Below, in pieces: positions 45,075 to 55,300 of a DNA stretch of 64,000 nt. Positions within the stretch are counted from its first letter, which is position 1. Each line of letters starts with the position of its first letter. The stretch is from positions 71,525,676 through 71,589,675 of the forward strand of contig CM051460.1 in assembly GCA_028095005.1 (NCBI GenBank). The letters run 5' to 3'. The notes under the pieces were generated by a model. It made no database searches and had not been told where the DNA came from. It was given only the letters and a program-made list of their open reading frames with translations. This DNA comes from Rhynchospora pubera. Taxonomy: Eukaryota; Streptophyta; Magnoliopsida; Poales; Cyperaceae. The translations under genes were made by a program, and so were the position numbers.

Positions 45075-45477
45075 AACCGCATCCTCAGCAGCTCCAAGCA
45101 GTCCTTTTCATTTTTTTTAATTTTTAAAAATTATAAAATTCAAATGGAGAATCCAAACCGTTGATCTAAGTTTTAACAGCGATGCATTTTCATATAAGTT
45201 TTATAAAATTTGAAGTTTATTTGATACTTCATTAAGTGACCAAATTATGAACGGATTAGAATTAATTAAACCAGATTCGTTCATTTGTTGACCACTTGAT
45301 CTAGTATCAAATTAACTTCAAATTTTATAAAATTTATATAGAAACGCGTCGCCGATAAAACTTAACAAGATCAACGGTTTGAATTTTCTATTTGAGTTTT
45401 ACAATTTTTAAAAATTAAAGAAAATAAAAAGGACTGCTTGGAGCAGTTCTTTTTATGGGCGTAGAGGATTCGGTTCC
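45075..45477. mobile_element. MULE-type MITE, 403 bp, 10-bp target duplication
   Basis: The ends are GGAACCGCATCCTCAGCAG and, on the other strand, GGAACCGAATCCTCTACGCC, followed by long pairing arms through TCCAAGCAGTCCTTTTT. AGAAACAACC flanks both sides (45065-45074, 45478-45487). The terminal motif is close to that of MULE E (GGATCCGCATCCTCGACAG), so it may be a deletion derivative of the same family. Its inner arms resemble the MITE at 9576-10010. Confidence 0.92.
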
Positions 45478-46457
45478 AGAAACAACCTACCAAGCAAAAA
45501 TCACCACACAGAAGTAGAAAAAAAAAAAGAGAACAGAAAGTGAGCAGCAAAAGGAAATAGGTAGCACAGTTCAGAAAGACGTGCATAAATTCCAAATGCA
45601 ACACCAACGAAAGAGACTGGTCTACACTCGAATAAGACAGGACCAAAACACCAAAAGCAGGCTAGAGGGAAAAAAAAAAACCTGAGGACCATAATTCGAG
45701 GAGCAGCGACATCATTCAGCTGGAGCAAGCGTCAGCAACCACGTCGTATCAACCACAGGAAATGAGGAAACCAATCCCAAATGGACACAACAGAGGCAGG
45801 AAAGCGAGAGAGCAGGTAGCGAAAAGAGGAAGGGATGGGCGATCACCTCTCCTGTTTTCTCTTTTGACTGTATGGAAGACAGAAACGACGAGAGAGAGAG
45901 AACTGCTCCCCATCGTAAACATCGATCTCTAACTGAACTGCCCAACCGTCCGATTAAAAACAGAAACCCAGAAACCCAATGAACGAACACGATGAAGAGA
46001 TTGAAGAAACGCACGCCATAAGCATCCAATGGCTCAGATCAAACTGTTGAAACAAAAGGCCAGGATGCGTTACTAACCTCAGTAACAAAGGACCTGCACG
46101 TGCATCTCATGCCACATCAAATGAATATACTTCTAATTCTAATATATCCGATATATAAAATAATAATTTAAAAGTCAAGTCAAAAAAAAAATATAACAAT
46201 TCTCTATGGATTTTTATTTTCTCATAACTTTGTATAATAGATTCATTAGAAATCTTATTGAACACTTCTTTTTCTATATTACAAATATATAAATATGGAA
46301 GGCGTACAAATGAATTCAGCCACTATTCAAACCATAGTATTTCTTTTTTAAGGTGTTTAGAATTTTTAGTTGATATGTTTTATGTAATATCTAAATAGCA
46401 TTTTTAATTTATGGTAGTTTTTGTTTATTATGTCCTAAAGTAATACTATAAAGAATT

Positions 46458-47549
46458 GGGAAAATTAGACATATACCCTTCCAATCATAGTCAATTGGAA
46501 ATATCCCCCTCCAATCATCACTCTTGTGGATATATATCCTTTTGGTCGTTTTTAATAATTTTTAGTTCTGAAAAATCAAATTTTAAAATATTGGACAGAA
46601 ATGCCCTTAGTCCCTACCGATTGATCTTCTGTCTGTTGTACATAATGGAAAGAAATAGACGCACTCCCCAACTCTTTTCAAATATTTTCTTTCTCAGCCC
46701 ATCGTTGCAGAAATTTTTTTATTCCTACTGAAAGCATAACGAAATAACATCTGAATATAATTGCATTTAAGCATTTCTTCTAAGTTCTAAGGATCTTTGG
46801 ACCCTGACATTTTTCAAATCTTTTATACATTCCAGCATTACTTTTGAAAGATCCTTGCATTGATTAATGGCGATGTTATCCCCTTGTGCCATTCGCACCA
46901 TTGATCATATATTTCAATTTCAGCATCTTTCTTTATGAAGATTTAATATCAATTATGTACTCGGAGAATAGATATTATAAAGACTGGTATTTACCATCAT
47001 CAAAGAAGTAGAATTAAAAAAAAATTAAAATTCGTGTAATGTTTTTTTTCATTAACGTGTACAGACTAAATTTACAAATATATCTGGACCATATCACCCT
47101 CAGATACTTGTATGGATCCAATGATTATATACAATCCATATGAAATTAAACATCCACCTGAAGTAGAAAGGATACGATATTTCAGTAATTTCTTGAGGTC
47201 GCCATTAAATTTTTATCCATTGATTCTAAGAGAAATAAACTTCTCCTAATACGATGGGTGAGAAGGGAATATTTGAAAAGGATTGGAGAATGCTTGATAT
47301 TGTTTATTTCTTTGCAATATTACACAACAGTAAACTAGGAGAAGATCAATCGCCAGGGGCTATTGGCTAAGGACATTTTTGTCCAATATTTTAAATTTTG
47401 ATTTTTCGGAATTAAAGAATCATTAGAAACAGTCAAAAGGGCATATATCTATTGTAATAGAGATTAGAAGGGGATATTTCTAAATTTGAAAATTAGAGGG
47501 AGATATTTCCAATTAGCAAAGATTTGAAGGGTATATAACTGATTTTCCC
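46458..47549. mobile_element. TIR element, 1.09 kb
   Basis: The left arm GGGAAAATTAGACATATACCC and the right arm complement GGGAAAATCAGTTATATACCC pair with interruptions over about 180-200 bases each. Shared inner blocks are TTTTAATAATTTTTAG../CAAATTTTAAAATATTGGACA and GATTGATCTTCT. No clean target duplication is visible and the interior has no gene. Probably a non-autonomous DNA transposon of undefined superfamily. Confidence 0.7.
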
Positions 47550-48300
47550 ATAATAATTATTCATCTAAATATATTTCATTCTAAGTTTTGTCTTAATGAG
47601 ATTCATTGTGGAAGAAAGAAGGAGATTCATCAAGAACAAATACTACCTAGGCCCTTATGTGATTTTTTTTTAAGAGTCGTTATGCAATTCAAATCAAACA
47701 CGACATGTTCATCTGGGTCCTTGACTTCTAATGATTTTATTTTTATTAACAGACAAATATAATGTCTAAATAATTTTTTTTGAAGTGGGTCCATGAATCA
47801 CATAGCTTCGCCCCTGGTCCCTTCTTCCTTCACTCACGATTCAGCTTCTTTTCCCTTTACTCTCGCCGGTTTACATAAGCGAACATAAAGTTCTCATGCA
47901 TGAATATGTGATTTTCATTAAAAATAAATTGATTTCTTTCATATTGTATTACCTCCCATTAATTTTGTATTAGCACTCATATGGTTAAAGTGAACCCATT
48001 TTTAAGTTAGAACATCTTGATGTCATCGAAGGCACGGATAAAAAAATTTGGCATAAGAAATTACCCGAAATTTCTTAACACCACAAAGGACTTGGAATTT
48101 GTTTGCACAAACGATTTTGCAAAACACAAATTCTAAAATGATAGGGACAGTAAGAAGTCTCGGGAGAGAAAATGCAGTTAAGGAATATACATTTAAGGAA
48201 ATAAATTAAAATTAGTAATAAATTTTTATCAATGCTAAAGCCTAAGGGGTAGTTTAGACATTTTCAAAAAAAGATATGTTGCTCTAAGAAAAAAAATTAT
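47550..48300. other. AT-rich spacer
   Basis: No gene, repeat partner or motif that I can support. The short segment 46152-46457 before the preceding element is similar. Confidence 0.35.
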
Positions 48301-49262
48301 GCCGCCCAAAGCACTTCCCAAAGAAAACGCACTGGTAAAATGGTAATTAAGAAAGTAGAAAGCATACCTCATAAATCAGCTTTCAAACTGGTCAATTTTG
48401 TGGTGCACGTCCCTAATTAGTCACAGTGCCCTTTGTTAAGGAAGACCTGATCCGTCCCAGTACCTCTGCAGGTACTGTACAGTCTACTACCCTCATATAT
48501 AGACCACTCAATGTTATGTTGGGACAGGGTGGACCCGTATGGCTACTATGATATCCTGAATGCCTTATAAACATCGCCATTGAAATGACAAATCCTTGTG
48601 CAATTTTGAGATTCACACAATATAGCCATATAAGTCTCCAGATTGCCAATATGTATTGGTCTATAATGATTAAGAATAGTCCTTACACTCCACCTATATG
48701 GCTATATCATATTCCTATCTATAAAATATTAGAAGGAAAATAAATAACCCAAACCTGACGGCCCTAACTACTTCTAAGAGAACACCAACTAGCAACGAGG
48801 CATTACCTTTACCTACAAAGACCAAAAATGACAAACCTGACTCAACCCTCATGTTCCTCTAGTCAGAGCAAGGAGCTATGAGCCTATGAAACACAATTCA
48901 TTGATTAACGATAAGGAGACAAACAGATATAGAAATGTTCAGAAGAGTTTTAATATTAAGCAGAAAAAAAATTGGTCTTAGCTTGGTAAAGTTGGCATTG
49001 GTTTCTAGTACACGTATTATAAATAGTTTTCTACACTACCTGACATCAAAAGTAAAATATTACAATTGGGTTATCATATGTGTATCAGTTCGGCTGTAAA
49101 TAATTCCAAAGAAATATACATTCAATTCAAAACATGACTTATGTAGTAGCCTGTTTCTCCAATTTTGACCATGCATGCCAGTCTAATCCTCAAGAAATAC
49201 TCTTTAGTATTCAAGTCCTCTGCGACCAATAGTGGAACATTTGCGCACTAATAGTGGAACAT
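48301..49262. repeat. mTERF unit spacer with a rearrangement joint at about 48415
   Basis: 48310-48415 matches 23570-23680 (GCACTGGTAAAATGGTAATT). From TAATTAGTCACAGTGCC onward it matches 16785-17470 and 63710-63990. The joint CCCTAATTAG therefore fuses two parts of the unit that are apart in the other copies, by deletion or unequal exchange. No gene. Confidence 0.6.
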
Positions 49263-50513
49263 TTTTTTCGGATTTTCAAAAATCGTTAATCTAATTTGTT
49301 ATGAACCTTACAAAAATTGTTGTTTTTGAAAATCCGAAAAAAATACTTAAAAAATTCAAAAAAATGAAAATTTTGGTCGGCAAGGAGATTTCAATATGGA
49401 GATCATATTTGACGGTTCGGATCGGTCGTTTGAACTTTCAAAATTGAGATCTGACAGGGTTTAACTGGGACTCCGGTCAAAGCGCTTTGATTGAAGGCTT
49501 TCTCTATATGAGAATGGATTCAATCAAAGCGCTTTGACTAGAGTCTCAGTTAAACCCCGTCGGTTCTCAATTTTGAAAGTTCAAACGACCTATCCGAACC
49601 GTCAAATATGATCTCCATATTGAAATCTCCTTGCCGACCAAAATTTTCATTTTTTTGAATTTTTTAAGTATTTTTTCGGATTTTCAAAAATCGTTAATCT
49701 AATTTGTTCTGAACCCTACAAAAATTGTTGTTTTTTAAAATCCGAAAAAAATACTTAAAAAATTCAAAAAAATGAAAATTTTGGTCGGCAAGGAGATTTC
49801 AATATGGAGATCATATTTGACGGTTCGGATCGGTCGTTTGAACTTTCAAAATTGAGATCTGACAGGGTTTAACTGGGACTCCGGTCAAAGCGCTTTGATT
49901 GAAGGCTTTCTCTATATGAGAATGGATTCAATCAAAGCGCTTTGACTGGAGTCTCAGTTAAACCCCGTCGGTTCTCAATTTTGAAAGTTCAAACGACCTA
50001 TCCGAACCGTCAAATATGATCTCCATATTGAAATCTCCTTGCCGACCAAAATTTTCATTTTTTTGAATTTTTTAAGTATTTTTTCGGATTTTCAAAAATC
50101 GTTAATCTAATTTGTTCTGAACCCTACAAAAATTGTTGTTTTTGAAAATCCGAAAAAAATACTTAAAAAATTCAAAAAAATGAAAATTTTGGTCGGCAAG
50201 GAAATTTCAATATGGAGATCATATTTGACGGTTCGGATCGGTCGTTTGAACTTTCAAAATTGAGATCTGACAGGGTTTAACTGGGACTCCGGTCAAAGCG
50301 CTTTGATTGAAGGCTTTCTCTATATGAGAATGGATTCAATCAAAGCGCTTTGACTGGAGTCTCAGTTAAACCCCGTCGGTTCTCAATTTTGAAAGTTCAA
50401 ACGACCTATCCGAACCGTCAAATATGATCTCCATATTGAAATCTCCTTGCCGACCAAAATTTTCATTTTTTTGAATTTTTAAGTATTTTTTCGGATTTTC
50501 AAAAATCGTTAAT
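49263..50513. repeat. Tandem array of three 408-bp palindromic units
   Basis: The landmark CGGATTTTCAAAAATCGTTA recurs at 49269, 49677, 50085 and 50492 (spacings 408, 408, 407). Each unit has a short hairpin (CGGATTTTCAAAAA..TTTTTGAAAATCCG) and a long inverted repeat of about 170 bases per arm. That long repeat centres on TCTCTATATGAGA and contains CAATCAAAGCGCTTTGACT. Units differ at only a few bases (for example GTTATGAACCTTAC in unit 1 against GTTCTGAACCCTAC). The array starts and stops at the short hairpin, that is, in the middle of the presumed ancestral foldback MITE. No open frame. Confidence 0.95.
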
Positions 50514-50562
50514 CTGTTTTTTTAATGTATTTTGTTATTTTACAATACATTAAAAAAAACAG
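50514..50562. repeat. Small AT-rich hairpin bordering the palindrome array
   Basis: CTGTTTTTTTAATGTATT pairs with its complement at 50544-50562 with one base of slack. It directly follows the end of the array and may have served as its breakpoint. Confidence 0.75.
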
Positions 50563-52396
50563 TTGCTAAATAGTACTGTATCATTGTATGTGGTAATGGT
50601 TTAAATTTGTATTGTCAGGACTGATATTCAATTTATACCATGTGTTATTCAAATCTCTACCTCTTTAAAAATTGAAAATTTGCACGGTAATAAGGCCTGA
50701 TGAAAAACTTCTAAAAAAAACGATTTTATGATGACTTCATATCGTTTCAGATGTTTTTTTTTTTTTTATAAATAAGTATACATATCCAATTTCAAAGATA
50801 TAGCTAGTTTGAAGACATAGTATTTGAACCCAAACGTAGCTAGTTTGAAGATGTAAATATATGAGTGAAGGTTTGGAACCAAATAATTTTAAAATAGAGG
50901 TTTGGACGATTTCTCTGGTAAGAAATCAAAGTATGAATGTATGATGGATATGATATACTGGACCACCGGTCCACCGGTGACCCTAGTCAAGCGCCCATTG
51001 GCTGGAGATTCAACCGAGGCCAGTCCAAGTCACCGTGCTTGCATATTACATCAGCATGAACAATCTGATGTGTTGATATAGAGTTGGGTAGAAAATCTAT
51101 TTGCATACAAGATGGGTAACAGGAGCCTAATTAGGATTAAATTCAACCACCAGAGGTCGGTTTGACTTTCCATTAAAGAAGATATCTGAATTGTTTTTCC
51201 AGAGACAAGTGACCCGCTAATACTTAGTAAATTAAAATATGACCAGTCTTTAAGTCTTTTTAATGAGTTGGCAGCTTGGCTTCTTGCACAACACAACGCT
51301 GCAAAATTACCATCAGAAAGATGAGGAATTGAATCATCAACCTCAAACTCTACATATTATCAATTATTTATTTATTTATTTATTTATTGAGTACAAGACA
51401 TGGTGCAATAGATACCACCAGTTTCTACTAATACGAAAACATATCATTACTAAGTAAAGCACCCAACAAGCTGTAATTGTAAACTCAATTACTTTCCCTA
51501 AGGCTATGTTGAACAACCTTTTATGCGGAATCAGAATAGCCTCACAACAGGATAATCATCAAGAAATCCAATTCAATGCCAGTACTGGTAACAAATCCAA
51601 CAAAAAACTATAGATTAAGAAGAGAAGAATTGAAACAATTCAGTAGCTTTAAAATAAACGAGCAATGTTGGTTTTAGCATTTGAGCATAATACAAGCTGG
51701 GTTTGTGTTGGTTGGAACAGCTTGGTGTATGATTAGAACAAGTGGTTAATTACCATCAGCAATCCCAAATAACATGCTACAATTTATAAATGTATTACTG
51801 TCGCGATTCCAGAGAAGGGGTGTGTAAATTGTCTAGAAATTTATCAAGGATATCTTAACAGCATGCTTCAACTTGGCATCACTCCTAATTGAAACATCAA
51901 TCCTAATTGAAGCATTTTAAGCTTTCGAATCATATGTATAGATTCTAATTTAAGCATACCAAAAATTTAAAAGCTTGCGACTTAAAACATATGTGCTGAT
52001 ATGAGTACTCAAAACAAATTGTATAGATTGCGGTTTAAGTTGGCAATAATCCTAATTGAAGCATACTAAGCCTTCAAACAGTATAAACCCTGGGCAATTA
52101 AGCAATATTTGACAAGAGGAAGACTACTGATTGTTAAAAAAGTAATTCAACTACGGATAAGCAATATCCACCTGAAATGATACTGGAAGCGAAGTGTACC
52201 AGTTGAAAACTGCAAACTACTGATTGTTAAAAAAGTAAACTAACAAAAATTACAGATAAATGTAGCCTGTACCAGCTGCACAGTTAATGTAAAAATCAAC
52301 TAGAATGTATAACTGTCTTCATATGTTGTGGTACTGCTCTGACCAAAATTGCAAATGCAAACTGATTCACAGTATTATTCCCATGACAAGGTATTG
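50563..52396. repeat. 3' flank of gene E
   Basis: Homologous to the gene D 3' flank (30690-33078) and, near the stop codon, also to that of B. It contains a TTTA tetranucleotide run near 51364-51388. The short block CTACTGATTGTTAAAAAAGTAA occurs twice (near 52125 and 52217). No gene seen. Confidence 0.6.
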
Positions 52397-55300
52397 TCAA
52401 ACAGACACATTTCCACCATAAGCAGCAGCATAAGCTTCACCAAGCCCAGACACATCCTTTTCATACGGTACAACATACTTCTCAAGGAATTCTCTTTCAG
52501 AAATTTTACAAGCACTCAAAAGACTGCATTTTTTATTCAACCCATTGGCTTTCAATGCACTAATGACAAAATACCTTGGAAACAATACTCTTTCTATGCT
52601 ACAGCCTAGCAGCACAGGTTGCAAAGCTATGTCCCTCGACTCAAACCCAGCTTTTTTTATTAGAAAGTCCATATTGGACTTCACTTTATTCTCGGAGAAA
52701 GCAAGTATAGTAGGGAATTTTGTAAAGGCACCATGCATCTCTTCTACTGACCAACCATATGCTATCATGAAGAACTTAATTTTCCTTTTTATTGTATCTT
52801 GACTGTAACAACCAATGGCTTTTATCGCAACCACAAACATTTTAGACCCCCGTGGAATCCCCAGCTCCTCAATTAGCTCAAGTGCCTTCCTCAAAGAATC
52901 TGGGCTTTGTGTGAAGCAGCGGCCTCTGACCACAAGCAATGACACCATATCCCCATTTGATAATTCATATTCTTTCAACAAATTTATATTAGGAAGAATA
53001 TGCTTATCAATGTCAAATACCAAAAGCAAACTGTTTTTCTGAATAGTCTTTAACAAAACATGGTCGTCATTCCCAACAAAATCCCTCCAAAAGTGGAGGC
53101 GTGAGAGTGTATCTTTCAAATAAAGGGCAGTAGGGTTGTAGCGGATCAAGTGAACCAGCAGTTTTCCAGAGAAACCCGCATCAATCAACTCACGCACCTT
53201 TGGCTTCAGGGTCTTCTCCACGTTGCAAGCTAGAAGAGGTGGGTAGAATGAAACAACAGCCTGGATCTGGTCAGCAGATAGACCGGCATCTTTTAGGAAT
53301 GTTACGACGGACTCAGGCCGCTCTGAGGATTTGATCGCGGCAAGATGTCGATAGGCGGAGTATTTGAGCGCTCGATGAGAGGAGAAGCCAAAGGAGGAGA
53401 TGAGGTACTGAGCAATGAAGGGCACCTCCTGGGCTTGCTGTTGCAGGGGTTGAGTGGAAAGAGAGTGACCGAGGAGGAGAGGGCTCAGAAGCGCCAGCTG
53501 ATGGCGGTGGTGGTAGTGGTAGTGGAAGGGAGAAAAGGAGGCGAAATAGGAGGATATGATCCTCTTGGAGAGGAAGAGGAAAGAGGATCCGCATCCTCGA
53601 CAGCCAAGTTATTTGGCTGTACCGTCCTGTCAGCAAAAAATGACCCTCCGATCTGCATCCAAGGGCGAACGCGAAAAAATGCAGTGATTTGCCCTCTCTC
53701 GCCAGTACCCGCCCTGCCCGACTCGAATTAGGTTGAAAATCAGCGATTTCGCCTGTCCTCGACTTCTCGCCAAAAACGTCTGGTCTGATCAAATCCGACA
53801 CTCATCCCTCTCAATCTTCTTTCTCTTGAACGAAGGATTTCTCTTGTCGCCTGGTCGCGGCGAGACTCAGAGAAAGGCTTTGACCTGCTGAGACTTCTTC
53901 CCCCATTTCATCTTTTAATCCCACTACAGGTACGGACATGGTTTTATGCTTTGAAATCGTATTATTTTTTTCTGTCGTCCTCCTTCCCCAGCTTGTAAGT
54001 CAAAAAGGTGAGGGGCTGCTGAGTGTGAAATGCAATGAGGGACCCTTGCAGTTACCTCGCTTTTGTGGAGTATTTCTTGCTCTGTCATGATTAACTGTGC
54101 AGTGATCTTTCTTAACTCTATTTCTTGGTCTGCGGTTTACAAGTTCTGAAATGGAATTACAATGCCTTGGTCTGCTGCAATTGACCACATTACATGTTAA
54201 ATTGAACTTATTTTTTTACTATCTTCTTTTAGACTATCAGAACTAGAAATCCAAATCAGAACTTATATTTATAAATTTAATTTTGTTATAGTTATATGGT
54301 ACTATGCATTTTGAGTCTAAATTTTATTGGTCATATTTAATTTTTTTTTTTTTGTTCTCTTTGAAGGATATATGGTACTAATTCCAACAGCATGCCTCAT
54401 GTTGGTATGGAATATAGCAATTTCTAGAGGGCTGAAGTGAAAATGACATTGTAAACAGGTTTCGGATTCTATATCATATATTTGAATATTAATTCCTTTT
54501 AATTTTAATTCCAGTTTAATTCTTTGCCTATGTACATATGGAATTATCTGACTCTATCAAATTGCATATTTGCATATGAATGTGCAGCTAAGTCATTAAG
54601 CTCCAGTTGCTGGAGGTTTTGGAGCTGAAATATCTGCTTGAATTATTGAGCGCTGCTTATTAAGAGTAAGATAACTTAAGATCATCACTAATACTATCTT
54701 GTCTACCTCTACTGAAATTTTTTGTTTATTTCTAAAAAGCTAGTTACTTTAAAAATAGTAGTTTTCAATTGGTATAATTTTGTGATTTCTTTTTAGAGTA
54801 ACCAATTGAAAAGAGCAGTTATCACAATTGTCTGCCTATACTGAAAAGAGCATTTATCAATGCCTAAGGGCTTACAAAAAGGAATATAAGTAGAAAGAGA
54901 TAATCTTTGCCATCAGCCAATGTAAGCAATGTTTCAGAAATATACGTTGTATTTTTTTTTTTTTTGCTTTCTTTCTTTCTTTCTTTTATTGCAGGGAGAG
55001 CAGATTAGGTGTTGGATAATCCTTGCAGAATGAAGGGAAGATTAGGTCTGAGTGTATTTTGTAATAGGCAACTATTTGCTGCAAACTATTTATTTTGTAA
55101 TAGGAAAACAAATTGGTACAATCTGTCTATTTGTGTTTTTTTGTGACTACATTTTGGTAGAAACAAACGTCAAAGTAGAAACTGATGTTGTAATAGGAAC
55201 AATTTTAGTAGAAACTGACGATTGTCAAAGTTCTGGCATTAGAGCAATGTTCAGGTCATTTGTAATGCATTTAAATCCTATATTATTACTTATCATTTTT

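Larger units (their letters stand above)
40250..46060 (-). pseudogene. Body of Helitron 2 with a few exon-like islands, gene unrecognised
   Basis: Mostly AT-rich and intron-like. Two minus-strand islands look coding. One is 41342-41433 after a CAG acceptor (FNKPEQRVITGCTRPRFQGL and onward). The other is 44493-44559, ending in a stop (EVAVHALDDGGIFVAARHSL). A CT-rich, leader-like stretch on the minus strand (45700-46030) would be the 5' end of the captured transcript. By analogy with Helitron 1 this may be captured host sequence. I cannot join the islands into one frame or name the protein. Confidence 0.3.
36198..46151 (-). mobile_element. Helitron-like element 2, about 10 kb, minus orientation, with later insertions
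   Basis: On the minus strand the 3' end has TGCATCGCGCAACGTGCGAG and then GAATAGAACTAG ending at 36198. The adjoining 280 bases match the 3' region of Helitron 1. The other end (near 46151) starts TCGGATATATTAGAATTAG on the minus strand and continues to GCATGAGATGCACGTGCAGG, similar to the 5' region of Helitron 1. A Gypsy-like solo LTR (36488-39914) and a MITE (45075-45477) were inserted later; without them the element is about 6.1 kb. No Rep/helicase coding sequence seen. The 3' end is well supported, the 5' end less so. Confidence 0.65.

Noticed and set aside
49263..50513. Regularly spaced repeats resembling a CRISPR array
   Set aside because: Units are 408 bases, palindromic and uninterrupted by unique spacers, in plant nuclear DNA.
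53313..53801. Open minus-strand frame of 163 codons across the start of gene E and the MULE
   Set aside because: It is in a different frame from the mTERF body, spans the insertion boundary and has no recognisable composition; the mTERF frame explains the region.
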